This document shows, piece after piece, positions 12,152 through 26,251 of a DNA stretch of 64,000 nt (the stretch's first letter is position 1; each line of letters starts with the position of its first letter). The translations under genes and the position numbers were made by a program. This DNA is from Entomortierella parvispora (Eukaryota > Mortierellomycota > Mortierellomycetes > Mortierellales > Mortierellaceae). Location: NCBI GenBank assembly GCA_963573315.1, contig OY752145.1, forward strand, positions 1,674,001 to 1,738,000. Direction: 5' to 3'. The notes under the pieces are model-generated. The model saw only the letters and a list, made by a program, of their open reading frames with translations. It was not told where the DNA came from and did no database searches.

Positions 12152-15100
12152 TCGTCATCCTTGACAGCAAGCCACCTTTCTTGATTCAGCCACCACCACC
12201 ACCACCACCTGTTCGTTTATCTTCTCTCTTTGTATACCCCTCCCTTTCATGCCGTCTTTCAGTTTTACCCTCTAGACGATCCTTTCCTCGTTCTCCTATT
12301 TGCAACTCCCTTTATGATAATCTTAAACCCCATTCCTGGCGCCGCTTTTTGGTCCTCAACCCCCTTTGCTCTTGATTCATAAGCTCTCCAGCTCTTGCTC
12401 TCTCTCCGCCCCATTTCACTTGTCTTCATTTCTGGTGCCCAATACCATCCAATAATTAAAGCATGGGTCCTAAAAAACATCACCATTCGTCTCGTCGAAA
12501 AAGCAAACCTAGTAGACCAAGTTCCTTCGCGCAACAAGCAGACACCAGTCGGGTACAACGATCGTCATCATCCATCCTCGTTTGCTTTTTGTTTGGTGTG
12601 CAAAAAAGGAGGACATCCTATTTTGGCGATTTGGAGTCGTGTGGACATTTTCTTTCCCCCATTGTTTTCATCACCTCTCCCCCCCTTTTTTTTCTACGTC
12701 CGGTGGTCAGCGAGCTCGCTGTCTGCAGGAGGATGGATGATTGACAAGATTGAGAAAGTGCCCTTTTTTTGTGAGTTTTATGAAACGATGTCATTCTCTT
12801 TACTGCTCTGTTGAGCTCAGCATTGGTACTTCTGACACACTTGCAAGAAAAAAATGACACTCCGAGGGATATCATGCATTGGGGTCAGGTCCAAACCGCC
12901 GAAAAATAAAGGTGTGGTATCCAAACAACCTCCTATGTATCCGAAAGAACTCTTCAAAGGGCCCAGAAGGGATTCGCCGGGGAACTGAAAATGGAACTAG
13001 ATCCTGGGGTGGGAGGGGTTCCGGAGGGGGGATTGGTGAGATGAGGAGGGGCCTCCTTTCCTCCCCTTCCCCTGTTGGCGGTTGAAGCACAAAGGTGGTT
13101 GAACTGTCACAAGTTATCTCAAGGGCGCAAGTAAGGCAAGAGCTTTTGTACCACTGGGTTTTCCGACGTCCATCATAGACTATGTAATTGACTTTTTGAA
13201 AGGAAAAGATACCTTGGATGAACCGTGGGTGAACACCAGGGACGAGGGTTGGGCTGTCGGGCGTAAAGAGAGCACAACAAGCAGCCAGTGGCAGCTTGTT
13301 ATTTTTCTAATAAACAGACTTATTGCTAATAGACGCCCAGGGCGAGAAGCAATGAAAGGCTCAAATTGAAGCAATTGCCCTATGTTCATGAGAAATATTT
13401 GTCAAAGCAACCAATGGGTGTTGAAAGGAAGGTGATCACAGACCAAATCAGGACGGATTAGGCAGTCAGAGTGCCATGGGGACAACGTTGCAGGGCTCTC
13501 AGCTTTTTTTACCTTTTTTTTATCTTTGCAGAATCGATTCCCAGCAAGTGTCATCTTGCGATACCGAGACAAACGAGAGCGAGAGGCTAGACGGACGAAA
13601 GAGAGGTGAAGTGAGAAAGAAAGATGAAGAGGCTGAACAGATGAAGGTGGTTTCTCGAACTGCTTTTCAGGACTGGTTGTCTAGTAGGCCCCCGTTCCGC
13701 TCCTGATGGTCTAGATTCGTTTCGAGTCCCCTGAAAAGGCATGGGGGGGATTAGGATAGTGCCATTTAGTTAACAGGAGAAGCGTAAAGAGGCCGAGAGG
13801 GTTACCATTTTGGCGCACCGCAGTGGTACCCTCGGATTACAGGTATTCCACCTTGTGACAGAGAGGAAGGAAGGGTTCTAAAAGTGCAATCGAATCAGGG
13901 TCATAACGGAATGAACTAATCGATTGAAATACGTTGAAATAAGTCCATAAACCCGGCCCTGTAGCACCATTTAGACCCTGCTCGTTTTGCATTCTAGACT
14001 AGAACACCGGGTTGAATGAAGGCAACTCTCAAGAATGACGATGATGAAATACTGTACGTACTCCCAGGTCAGATGAAAACACAGCCATGTTGATGAAGGA
14101 AGGATGGCTTCCATTTGGCCGCAAACGGCTGTGGGTCATTGTGCGTGCCAGGCAAGTCCAGTCAGATTGGGACGAGGGAGCACCAGACAAAAAAGGGCGT
14201 TACGGGCTTTAATAGAGTTCCAAAAAAACGCTCATTCGCGTACTCAATCGCCTATTGATTGCTACATGTACTGTATTCTTCTATTGATAGGCGCAAAATT
14301 CTGGTGGAAGGAAAGAAAGGATGCAGCCTGGCAAGGCCCTCTGCGTTGTTCCAGGGATGTTCTCAGTCCGCTTCCTCTTTTGGTGTCCAGCTGGTACACT
14401 TTTTCACTTCCCCTTGTTCTGACCAGGGTGTCCCAACCCTATATCTTGTTTGTCTCTTCCTCAAGTTTCTTTTGTTTCTCTTCTCTTCCTTCTTCTTCCT
14501 TCATCCTTCTCTTTCTGGCTTTTCTCTTAATCTTCACCCCTACCTCATCTCCCTCTTCGTTAACGTCCCACTTTACCATTTCTGCATGCTCCTCGTGCTC
14601 CTGTACGTACTGTACTTCTCTCTTTCTCGTATATCATTTTTATTTCCTTTACGCCACACCTTCCCTCTCCGCCGTTTATTCTCGGCATTTGCAATCAAGT
14701 CTCTCTTTTCTGGACCCTTGACCGTATTCCCTCGTGCCCTGCATCGTTTCGATCTTTTTTCGTTTTACAGACCGCACCTTCACCTTTTGCACCGCTCCAC
14801 GCCAAGCAACCCACAAAAAGTCCGTTTCAATTCTCAACGGTGCACGCACTACCTGGACGATTCCCGGATTTCTTTTTCATTGTGTTGATTGCCTTAAAAA
14901 TAGTCGCCGTGCGGATTGTGCACTTTTTATATCATAACCCTTCCCAAACCCGCGCCCTCATTGCATCAACGGCCTTTTTCATTTTCACGCTTACACATGA
15001 TATAAAGGATTGTCTGCTGTCCTTTTTCGAGCTCTTCATTCTTTTTCTCTTTTTTCGTCATTGAATCCCCTTCCTCTACCTTCTTCATCTCTCTCCCTCC

Positions 15101-15161
15101 TGTTTGTCACTTGCAGTCTCTCTTTCTCTCTTCAAACACCAGTTGAACGCGTTTATCAAAG
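12152..15161. other. Long gene-free stretch (3.0 kb)
   Basis: No supported gene. It begins with a T/C-rich 3' UTR containing a CCA run, passes through mixed sequence with short spurious frames, and ends (14400-15160) in a strongly pyrimidine-rich promoter/leader. I looked for tRNA A/B boxes around 13650-13740 and did not find a foldable gene. Small unspliced genes or lncRNAs cannot be excluded. Confidence 0.5.
15001..15007 (+). promoter_or_regulatory. TATA box
   Basis: TATAAAG lies 155 bp upstream of the fucosyltransferase-like start, within a T/C-rich promoter. Position and orientation suit a core promoter. Confidence 0.5.
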
Positions 15162-17368
15162 ATGACAGCTTCACTTTTCCAAAAATCTCGATCACACTCT
15201 GACGAGTACGAGTCTTTGCCACAGCATCGTGACGATGTCAGTAATGGTCAATCACAACCCCAAAACCAAACGTATAGCCATGGCAAAAGGAGCCGGCTCT
15301 CGGTTGCAAGGGCCTTTGTCTTGATCTGTATTGGCTCTATGCTGCTCGCCCTTGTGCATATCCACTACACCAACCTCTATCGCCAGGAACGGGAGTCGAC
15401 GGCGTCTAACACAAAGTCCTCCACGATAACAACTCCTGGAAGCAGTAACTTGAATGAACCTCCTAATGAAAAGGTTGATACACCCCCAGTGGACACGAAA
15501 CCTGAAACTACGACCCCAACCACCACCACTGCCACCTCCGCCACGACCACCACCACCGCCACCACCGCGGCTACGACTACTGCCGCTACGACCAACACCA
15601 ACAAAAACAATGGCACCCCTGCCACCAACGATGACGCATTGACGACGACTGTTCGTTTCGATAACGGAACGTACTTCAAGACGTTCAAACCAGAGTTCTT
15701 CAATGACGCGACAAAGGCTCGGAAGGGACTTGGTTCGTTCTTGGAGACGTTGGAGAATCGCGCGTGGTGGAACAGTGACGCCACAGAGGAGGCCTTGCAA
15801 CCAGGAACGCCGATTACGAACACCTTCTTTTCTTATTTGCCCATGGGTGGCGGTAACAACCAGTTCACGTCGCTACAGAAAGCTGCTCTCTTGGCCAAGG
15901 ACCTCGGCCGAACCCTGATCATCCCCCCTATCGCGCCCAGTTCTCATATTAAGGTACAGTTAGGGACCTGACCAAAAAAAGACAAAGGGATTCGAAAATA
16001 GAAGTGTGGCGTCAAGTTGAAGAAACAGGGCAACTTGAAGAACACAGAGAGCACCAGCAGAATCTCGGTGAGCGCGGTGGGGCTCTCAATCCAAAGGAGA
16101 ACGGGAAAGAGAGAGAGAGAGACATAGAAAAAAGGATGCCTTTGTGTGTATGTTGTTTGCTTGCAACCCTGCTCTTGGGGACTGAGATGGCAGTGCACCA
16201 AAAAAACAGAAACAAAATCAAGACTCAGGCACTCAGAGTCTTGGGTGTGTGTGTGCGAGCTGAGATGAATGTGAGTCGTCGCCAGTCAAGGCCTGTTGCT
16301 GACTTTGTCCTTCCTTCTTGTTTCTCTTCTTCATATCTATTCTTCCCTTCAATCTAGCTCTGGTCTGGTCCTCGCTACTCCGAATTCTATGACCTCCAGT
16401 CCTTTTCTGCTCAATCCAAGATTCCCATCCTGGAGTGGCACGATGTCAAGCACACGCCCGAAAACCCGCCCGCGTTCGTGACTCACCACTGGGAAGACTA
16501 TGCCGAGGATTTCCCTTGCATCCCCAACGGCGGTATCGGTGCCAACGACAAGCTCTATGACCATTTCCGACCCCAGTTCCTGATGAACTATTCGATTCCC
16601 GCAGGAGTGAATGATAGGACCCACGGCAAATCCACCGACTATGTCTTTGCCCGCGACGTCCTCCTCAAGGACTCCAAGAACAACGGCGAGCAGGATATGT
16701 GGAAGTGTCTCACTTGCCCTTATTTCTTGAACGGCGGCGACTTGAACGACCGGGCATGGCACGAGATTGGCCTTCACATGAGGTTTAACGACAAGATTGA
16801 GAAAATGGTGGACGACATTCTGGACTTGTTGTTGAAGCCAAAGAACAAGGGGCAACTGACGGCCGCAGGTCGTCGTCACCCTGAATTCATCATTATTCAT
16901 CTTCGTCGAGGCGATATTGTCACAAAGTGCAAGCCCAATCAACCCGAGGAAGAATGCATTGTGCAGATTGAGGAAATTGCCGAGAAGGTGGACGCAATTG
17001 AGAAGCAGCGTCGGATCCAGATTCTCTCAAAGGCGGGTCAGGAAGGAGCCGATGCCGCCTATGAACGTTTGCCCGTGTTGGTGACAACAAACGAGAAGAG
17101 AAAAGAGGAGTTGGAGAAGCTCGAGAAGTTGGGCTGGATCATGTTGGATCATGGTGATGAAGAAAAGGACGCTGCCGGCCACGTCATTCCTTCAAAGACC
17201 ATCAAGTTGGGCACGATGACGGCTCTGGGCCAGTTTTACCCTCCCATGTTGGACGCCGTGCTCTTGACAAGGGGCGACTATCTGATTGGCATGTCCAACT
17301 CCAGAATGAGTCAATTGGCCGCCCAGCGTGGCGCGGCCTGGCATCAGCATGCGACCATGCTCATGTAG
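15162..17368 (+). CDS. O-fucosyltransferase-like (GT65/GT68-type) type II membrane protein
   Basis: Exons 15162-15953 and 16358-17368 (intron 404 bp, phase 0) give 600 residues. The topology is type II Golgi: a short cytosolic tail, one transmembrane helix at about residues 49-68, a Thr-rich stalk at about 95-165 that is probably O-glycosylated, then a lumenal catalytic domain. Family marks are FFSYLPMGGGNNQF near the domain start, matching the GGxNNQ nucleotide-sugar loop of GDP-fucose O-fucosyltransferases, and HLRRGDI at about residues 445-451, matching the HxRRGD fucosyltransferase motif. A C-terminal DYLIGMSNSRMSQLA resembles the last donor-binding motif. The acceptor is unknown. GDP-fucose use is inferred from the motifs. 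Confidence 0.85.
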
Positions 17369-19159
17369 ATGGACTCGATACCTCTTTCCTTTTTTACCTC
17401 AATCTTTCTCTCTCTCCCCTTCTTAATCGCCAGCATCTTGTATATTATCCTACGTTTTATCTCCTCCAAAATGACCAGCATCTGTTATCCCCTCTCGCCT
17501 ATTACGATTATCTTTACCCTTCCATCCTACCATCAGCATATCGGCTGCACTACCATAGAACCAGTTACCCTCCTACTGTACGACAATTAAACCACGCGAC
17601 CGACTCGCACCTCAATCTCTCTCTCTTTCGTCCGCAATGTTTTTAGAGGGAACACCCGGCTTGAGTGTAGAGATCAAAGTAGAATATATGAAAGGGACAC
17701 CCTTCACGGAGAAGGCGCGTCGGCGAGATCGCAGCAGCAGACAATAGGCTCCTATAAAGGCGTAGGGCTAGGCTCCTAGAAAGACACGAGGCAGGGATGG
17801 GGGCGACACAAAGGCGGTCTGTGTCCCGCCCGTAATGAAGTGCGACAGGTGCTCTTGCAAAACATGACTGCGAAAAAAAAAAGAGTCCAGAAACTGGGTC
17901 AACCCGAGGAATCGGTTGTTTTTTGCCAACAGGGAAAAATAATCGGCCGGAAAAACAGTGGGCGGGAGAGAGATCCCGTTTGTTGACTGTGTATCCTTGC
18001 GTTTTTCAATCCTCGAGACTCACATGGCTAAAGACTGTCGGAACAAGCGGCAAGGGCCAGGACTTGCAGGCGAAGCGGGGGGGAAATGAAAGGAGGGGGA
18101 CGCTGGACAAAAAAAAAAAAAAAAAGGAAGAAAAAGTAAAAGAAAAGAAGCGTTGGTTGTTGTGCCTGAACACAGCTTTGCGATGTGGTATTCTCAGTCT
18201 TCCATCGGGATCTCTTTGTCTGTTGTCCCTTCTGATTTTTGTTGCCAAAGAGAGAAGACTAAAAACTGGTTATGACCCTCAGAGTTGGCTGACCTTCTGA
18301 CATGTTTTTTTTCCTCTTCCGGTCACTTCCCCTTTCCCTCTCTTTTCTAATCATTTCCCCCAAGGATGGGTTGCTGTCAAGCCGCCTTGGCCTTCTTGTT
18401 TGACTCAATTGATGTGATGCACTCGCAACCATCGTCAGTGCAACAACACACCCGATCCTCTACTGCTGACACCTTCGTCTTGGTTTAATTGGCAAGTTTG
18501 CACTTTAGAAAAGAAGTCTCGGTGACAATAGGTTTCTTGCTTTCATTTGGCCTCTCATGGCGCACGTTTTCTCAGGATGCAGGGGAGAATATGAGTGAGC
18601 AGACATGCCAGAATAGACTGGAAGGGGGTGAGAGGAGACAGGGACAGGGGTGACGAAAACAAGATCGAGACCATTGCGGAGTGCGAGTGCGCAAGAGTGC
18701 GCATGCCTTTTGCTTCGATACACCGCCCGACATCATCATCATCATCATCGTCGTCGTCGTCGTCGCGATTGAACAAAAAAAAAAAAAAAAAAAAAGAAAT
18801 TAAGGTCTGGTTGAACAGTGCTGCCGCTGGTTCCGCTTCTTTTCTTTCTTTTTTCATCGCCGTCCTGTTTCTTCCTCTTTCCTTCTTCCACCTCTCTTCA
18901 CTCACTCACTCTCCTCTTCACCTTCCACTCTTCCTCTTCCTCTTGCTCGTCCTTGTCCTCTCATCTCCTCCATTCCTGTCTCTCTTGCTCTCATTCCTCC
19001 TGCATTCGTCATTGCTCATTCTGTTCAAGCTTGCCCCTGACTTGATTTTTGAATACTGGCTGACAGCATAGTCAGCTCCTCCTCCTCCTCCTCCTCCCCT
19101 TCCCTCTCCTCCCTTTTCCTCCTCCTCACTCAACTTGCCTCCTTTCCACTTATCTGATC
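17369..19159. other. Intergenic region with microsatellites
   Basis: A 1.8-kb gap between two co-oriented genes with no supported exon. It contains a CAT/CGT microsatellite followed by an A run at 18731-18795, then a pyrimidine-rich leader from 18840 to the next start codon. Confidence 0.55.
18731..18795 (+). repeat. (CAT)n(CGT)n microsatellite plus A run
   Basis: Six or so CAT units pass into five or six CGT units, then an A run of roughly 20 bases. Confidence 0.85.
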
Positions 19160-21464
19160 ATGTCGTCGTTCGTCAGCTCGACCTCCACAGCGACTGCAGC
19201 GGCTCTTGGTCGCTTCCATAGCGGCAATAGCAGCAGCAGCAATATTACCTCTTCCACTTCAACAGGGTCGACCACCCGTCAGCGGTCTTCTAGCTTTACG
19301 TCGCAGATCGTCCATGCAAACGCTGCCAAGAGGTCATCCTCCCCCGCACTGGCTACCTCCCGAAAGTTTTCCATTACACCCGAGACTCTGAACAAGGGAC
19401 TTTTTCAGGATGAAGGCAACTCTTCTTATATCCCCCAACGCGATCTATCTTTGTCATCCTCTTCCTTCTCTAGTCTGGAGAGCGCAACAGCACTGGGCAG
19501 GGCTCACGATCGGATCAATCTTGTGCCGGGCTCGGACAATTTGCATGCACACAACAACAGCAATAACCACCATACCCAGGGATACGTGCCTCCTACTTCC
19601 CCTATTGATCTGAACAATGACCGACCGAATCCAGAGAGCGCACCCACGATTTGTACTGGTCGTAGCAGGAGCAACACGTTGACAAACACAAGCACGGATG
19701 CAGTGGATGTAGCGGCAGCGGCCATCTCGACCCAGTTTGATCATGTCATGCGTCCGCGTCGGCCTTCGCTTGTCAGTCGAGTAACTGTACCGATGACTCT
19801 GTCTGTCCCTTCCACTGTTTCTACTGGAGGCCACCCTATCGGAATGACCTCACGACCATCCCATTACCCTCCTGAGCTGCCCTTGCCACAACATCACGAG
19901 TCTAGCTTGGAGATGAACAATAGCAGTAGCAGTAGCAGCAACGACGTTTCGGATTCAAAATCAAGTAACCTCGCCACCACCGCCGCCGAAATGCCTCAGA
20001 TGGGCTTCCTTCCTCGAATCCTGGTCCTGGCGGGTCTCTTTGGAATGTCTCTCGGTGGGTTATACTTGCTGGCTCAGGTCCTACCCCCGTTGTCGTTGCC
20101 AAAGTCCATTGACGATGTCAAGGTCGACGCCGATATCTTGCAGCAGTTTGCGACGGCGACTTTTGAAGGCTGGTTAAGGACATTTTGGGTGTTTTCAGCC
20201 GTTTACATCTGGAAGCAATGCTTTGGAATCCCTGGAAGCGCTTTCTTGGTAAGATTGTTGTTTCAAAGAGGGGGAAAAAGATTAATCCAATCTGATTAAT
20301 TAAGGTCTCAATGACATTCTAACGATCTTTAATGGCTGTTTTCATTTGTTTGTGTGTGTGTGACAGAACATCTTGGCTGGCGCCCTCTATGGCCCCTGGT
20401 TTGGCACGGTGCTGACGTCTTTGTTAACGACATTGGGATCGGTTTTGGCATATTTCATGTCTTTTTTCTTGATGGAGCCGATCATGAACCGGTATGCATC
20501 TAGCAAGTTGGATCAGATGCGAGCCCAAATTCAGAAAAAGACGATGCGTTCCTCATCCTCATCTTCAGGAAAGAGATCCACCGGAGAAGTCATGCAAGCC
20601 TCGTCATCGGCCACCTCCATCTCGACAACCTCCATTTTGACGGAACGTCCTGGATTGCGATTGACGGCCCCAGGAGGAACTCTTCGGACTCGCTCGTCTT
20701 CATTTGCGGTTCGCAGGACGGATGAGACGGATCACCAGGATGCTCTTCCTACCTATTCCTATCCAATGACCCAACAGGACGAAATTGAGGTCCAAGAAAA
20801 TGAAGGACTGTTGGATGAAACTGAGGCAGGATTCTCTCATCTGGACTCGCAAGGACAGCACCAACCGCTACAGCAACAGGACGCCGAAGAAGAGGACGAC
20901 GAGGAGGACGAAGAAGAGGAAGGAACGAGTTTATTCATGCAGCTCCTGTTGATCCGACTTTTCCCCCTCACTCCTTACTGGTTCATCAACCTGGCGAGTC
21001 CGTTGGTGGGCGTGCCCGTGATCCCGTTCATGACCTCTATGTTCTTGGGTTGCATGCCTTACAACTACATCTGCGCCCAAGCGGGTGCAATCTTGGGCGA
21101 AATCCATGAGTTGCGTGACATTTACCAACAGCCGTGGATCATGTTTCAGATTGTGTTGGTCCTGATCCTGTCCTTTGGTGGCATTTGGGTCAGCAAAAGG
21201 TCCAAGAAGCAGCAGCTCGAGAAGGATCAGCAACGCAAGAACCGAAAGAGCAGAACCAGCGAAGAGGAAGAGGCCGATGATGAAACCACACATAGTCTGC
21301 TTCGACCTTCTACCGTCATATTCGACCATGGAGAGGCCGATCGGGAGGAGGACCGGGATCGGGTCGAGATGATGGAGCTTTCGCATGCGCACCTGGTAGC
21401 ACCATCGCCCAAGAACAAGAAGCGCGAGTCTGCGATCATTGATATGACTGCCTACAGCTACTAA
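19160..21464 (+). CDS. TMEM41-like VTT (DedA/SNARE-associated) membrane protein
   Basis: Exons 19160-20248 and 20367-21464 (118-bp intron, phase 0) encode 728 residues. The junction rebuilds GIPGSAFLNILAGALYG, the hallmark of the VTT/DedA fold of TMEM41, VMP1 and Tvp38 proteins. After the first transmembrane region (about residues 280-310), the VTT core contains this motif, helices through FLMEPI, a long acidic/Ser-rich insert (about 395-560), then LFPLTPYWFINLASPLVGVP and further helices. TMEM41B/VMP1 proteins are ER lipid scramblases acting in lipid transport and autophagy; whether this one scrambles lipids is inference. The N-terminal 270 residues are disordered Ser/Thr-rich, and the insert between re-entrant loops is much longer than in animals (about 290 aa in total there). 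Confidence 0.88.
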
Positions 21465-21701
21465 GCTAGTCGACCACTCGTGTTACATGTGTGTGTCCTC
21501 TCTCATTGTATTTCTAGCACATCTATTTTTTATCATCCTAATAACATTCATGTATTATTATACCCAAATCTGTGAGTTTATTCCTATTTCTTCCTTCGAT
21601 GTGCCATCTGGATATAAACTCAATAAGAACAAAGCAAACGAAGGTCAGCAACACTCTGCAACAGGTTCCTCAACCTGTCATATCACGGATATTCACCTTG
21701 A

Positions 21702-24312
21702 TCACATTTGGACTTTGTTGGGGTAGTCTCTTCCATGACGAAGTGGCAATGACCACATCCAGTCAATAAGGAACTCGCGGGCCTCCTTGCGGGCCTCGTG
21801 GAGTTGATGACGTGACATGCCCGAGAAACGACCCCTCCTGACTTGACTCTCCCAAGTCGGCAACGGGAGTCTGTTTGGATCATCTGGAAGGTTGGGGCGT
21901 GGAAGTGAGAACGACCTGTTCTCAGAGGAAGACTGCAGGCTGCCAGATAGGACTGGCCGCTTGAAGAAATCCTTTTGAGATCGGATTGCCCCTACTGTCG
22001 TAGCCTTTTCCTTGTCAGACTTCCTGGCAGACGCCGTCACCAGTGCCCCTCCTCCTTGCTTCTGGGCACTAATGATGTTGCGACCTGGGTATGGGGCAAA
22101 TCGTGTAGGCGTTGTTGTCGTGCTTGGTCGGCCATCCACCGCCTTCGGCGGGGTACTAGTTCCCTGCCGTGAGTCTCCAGACTTTTGAATAGCTCCATCC
22201 GATAAGTCGGACGTGTCACTCATGTCCTGGTCACTATGTGCGGCTCCTGACTGTTGAGTACCTTCATCCCTGAAATTGGAGGCGCTGCTCATCTCCTGGT
22301 CACCTCTCATCTCCTGGTCGCCATGTACGTTCTGAGGTTGTATATCCCCATCTGAGGAATCCGAGGTGCCACTCATGTCCTGATCGTCGATTTTTTCAAG
22401 TCTCTTCGTCTTCGGCAAGACTCCCGGATGTGCATCATCGTGTGGATACTGCGTCTGTTCATCCGATTGATCCGAAATACCCATCATGGCCACGTCGCCC
22501 TTTTCCTCCGCCCCTTCGGTGTTGGACAAGATTCCCAAGGAAGAATTCAACATCGCCTGCCGCTGTTCCTCGATAGGTCTCATCATCTTGGTAGAGTACG
22601 CCGTCAGCACTTTTTTTGTCCTCTTTGCCTGCATCCCAGATGTCACAGTGGCAGCTTCGATATACTGATCATAGATTTCCGGGGTGACATCTCCAATCTT
22701 CAGTTTTTTTGGAAGCGGCAGTTGGTCCGATCCAGCTTCGTGTGAGGGCAATGGCGCGACCTTATTCCAAATGGAGAGGTACTTTTGAAAATCCTGTAAC
22801 GGAACACTGACTGGCAGATTTCTTGGCAAGAGTTCCCTATCCGTCGTGTACAGATTGCCAAGCGATAGCTCAAGTTTCATCACAAGACTCTTGATCAGGA
22901 GAGGGTTCATGGGCGTTACTGGCGGAACTTTCGGCTTGTCGGTCAATTCTACGAAAACGCCAGCATTTGTCATAGCAAGGCGAGGAAGCTTGACACTGTC
23001 TGCCATACTCAAGAAAAAAGCAGGATTAAGACGATAGTAAGACCCCTTCCTAGTCGTCGTGCAATCGAGGAATTTTTTCCACGGCTTTTGAATAAAGCGA
23101 CTGTAATTGCCAATATTCGTGCCATACATCTCGCGATATAACGATTTGAACAAATCTCTAGAAATATACGCAAAGCATCGGCTGAGAATGTGTATGACAC
23201 AGCGCAGGATGCATTCTCCTGCTGCCTTACGGAGGACTTTGTTCGGAAACACTATTGTAGATATAATGATCAACAAATTAGAACCTCTAGTAGGCCGCGA
23301 GATAGCAAACAATGAATAGAACAGTATTATACCCATTGTTCCTGACGGTAGCTTTAGTTCGGGAGTTCTCGCTGAATTTGTCACACCTTTAGTCGCCGAC
23401 GGCACACTCCTGTCAACATCCATCGCCTCGCGTCCTACCTGGCGAAGGCCTGGCAAAGGAAGAACATCGGGTGACCCCTGTGCCATAGTGGTAGGACGAC
23501 TAGGAAGATTTGCTGACAATGCCAATGGGGTAACGGGTGTGTATCGGAACGGCTGCGGCGTAGGTGCCGAACGAACAGAGGATGTATTCCCTAATGACGA
23601 TCCTGGGACGACTGGGGGAGACTTTACGGACATTTCAAGAGCCAGAAGTCGATCCACTGCGTCGTCTCGGGTCTTCTCGAGGGCTGCCGTGGTCGTGGCG
23701 AGCTCAGTCTTGAGGGCAAGAAAGAGTCTGGCACACTCAGCAGCCTGTTTCTGGTAATCCCGATACCTCATCTTTTCGAGTTCCGTTCCAGACCCCTTCG
23801 CTTTTTTAGGCTTGTTTAAAAGTAGCTGTTCATTCTTCCTGGCAACTGGTTTCCGGCTCTCGGTATATTTGGCCCTGGCTTCCTTCATATCGGCGTCAAA
23901 TCTGCTGTTGATCGGCTTGCATTGCTCCATAAGTCCAGCAGCTTTAATCCGCTGAAGTCGGCTTTGTAGAAGGTCAATTTTCTGCCGCTCTGGCAATGGT
24001 ATTGACTATTGAAAGGAAAAAGAGTGCGTCAGGAAGAGTTGGTTACATGTTTCAAATTTCACTGCAAAATCTTACCGAAGACTCTTTTGGTGGTGAAGGC
24101 TTTGGCGGCAAAGCTATGGGTGGTGAAGCCTTTGGTGGTGAAATCTTTGGTAGTGAGGTCTTTGGCGGTGAAGTCTTTGATGGTGAGGCCTTTGATGGTG
24201 ACGACTTGGATGGTTCTGGCCGCGGTGGCTCCGGTCGCATGGGTTCATTGTTTGGCTCTTTCTTTATGACGATGGTGGGCAAAGGCGCCGATGCAGTAGT
24301 TTTTTTCCCCAT
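21702..24312 (-). CDS. Unknown 846-aa protein with SPxK pentapeptide array and acidic repeats
   Basis: Two exons: 24312-24076 and 24005-21702, with a 70-bp intron (GTAAG..AATAG, phase 0). The second exon has no ATG near its start, so exon 1 with its ATG at 24312 is needed. Residues 33-77 are about nine S-P-x-K-x pentapeptides, resembling the SPKK DNA-minor-groove motif. Residues about 84-200 are charged and helical, a possible coiled coil. The middle (about 300-480) is globular. Residues about 618-685 hold four or five acidic units of the type DQDMSxTSDxSDG. The C-terminus (PTWESQVRRGRFSG to DWMWSLPL) is aromatic-rich. No known family is recognised. It is convergent with the VTT gene (237 bp apart) and divergent from ARF1 (353 bp apart). 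A nuclear, DNA-associated role is only a guess from SPxK. Confidence 0.75.
24086..24205 (-). repeat. 15-bp coding tandem array (SPxKx)
   Basis: Eight to nine imperfect 15-bp units, seen on the plus strand as GGTGGTGAAGYCTTT-like blocks, encode the SPxKx pentapeptides of the 846-aa protein. Confidence 0.8.
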
Positions 24313-24665
24313 TTTCGAGTTCGACCTGGGTGCTTTAGGTAGTTTTTTTCCTCCTTTGGTGGTTTAGTCTTGTGATTCTTGATCAGCTGCGTAAGAATGT
24401 CCCTGGGCTGCTTGTTGGGAATGGCGATCAGGGGCTTCCAGGAGTGGCGAACAAAGGGGCGGGCCAACGTTGTGCAACTGCATTCCAAGATCACGTGAAA
24501 TTGTACGTACGCCATGGCAATGGCAGCCCGCCAGAATCCACGTACGAGATACGAGATGGCCCTGCTCATCATCATCACAGTCTGTCCTGATGTCCATCTT
24601 GAATCCTTGTTATCCTTCTCCTTCTCCACACTCTCCCCGTTCCCCCTTTTTCCATCCTCATCGTC

Positions 24666-25814
<1,149 letters not shown>

Positions 25815-26251
25815 ATCCCAATTGTGCTTGTCATGGGTCGACGACTGTTTTCATCAACCGTCGTGGACTCTTAATTGCAAAAAGAAAAACCCGACAGAAA
25901 AGCAGAAAAAAAAATAGATATGGTGCAGCGCCAAAGATTCCCCCAACATATAACAGCTTTTAAACATAATCACGAGGTTTGGCTAGTGGTGAGCTGCTGC
26001 TTTATCAGAGCTAGGAGTGGGGGTTTTGGGTGAGCAATCATGGCCGCGACTAGCGATATATGAATGTCAATGGTCCAAAAAGGGGGAATTCAGGCGTGTC
26101 AATTCTCAGGGTGTCGTTGGTGAAATGAAATGAATCTGGCAAACACGTGACAAATTCATTGTTGAATCCGACAAGCCACCGAACGCATCCGCACTGAAAA
26201 TGAGTGAGGAAACTGGAAATTTTTTTCTCCTTCCTTTTCACAAATCTCAAG
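25815..26251. other. Intergenic between ARF1 and RPL7
   Basis: A 437-bp gap with A-rich 3' UTR sequence and the RPL7 promoter. No exon is seen. Confidence 0.6.
26219..26241 (+). promoter_or_regulatory. Pyrimidine tract at ribosomal-protein start
   Basis: A T7 run followed by CTCCTTCCTTTTCAC sits 10 bp before the RPL7 ATG. Such a terminal oligopyrimidine-like leader or TSS is typical of ribosomal protein genes and supports the tiny first exon. Confidence 0.55.

Noticed and set aside
12872-13090. 72-codon Pro-rich minus-strand frame
   Set aside because: No start context, no homologous look, and GC-rich purine composition on the plus strand explains it.
13690-13740. tRNA B-box-like GTTTCGAGTCCC
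   Set aside because: Flanks do not form a T-stem or acceptor stem, and no A box is found at the right distance.
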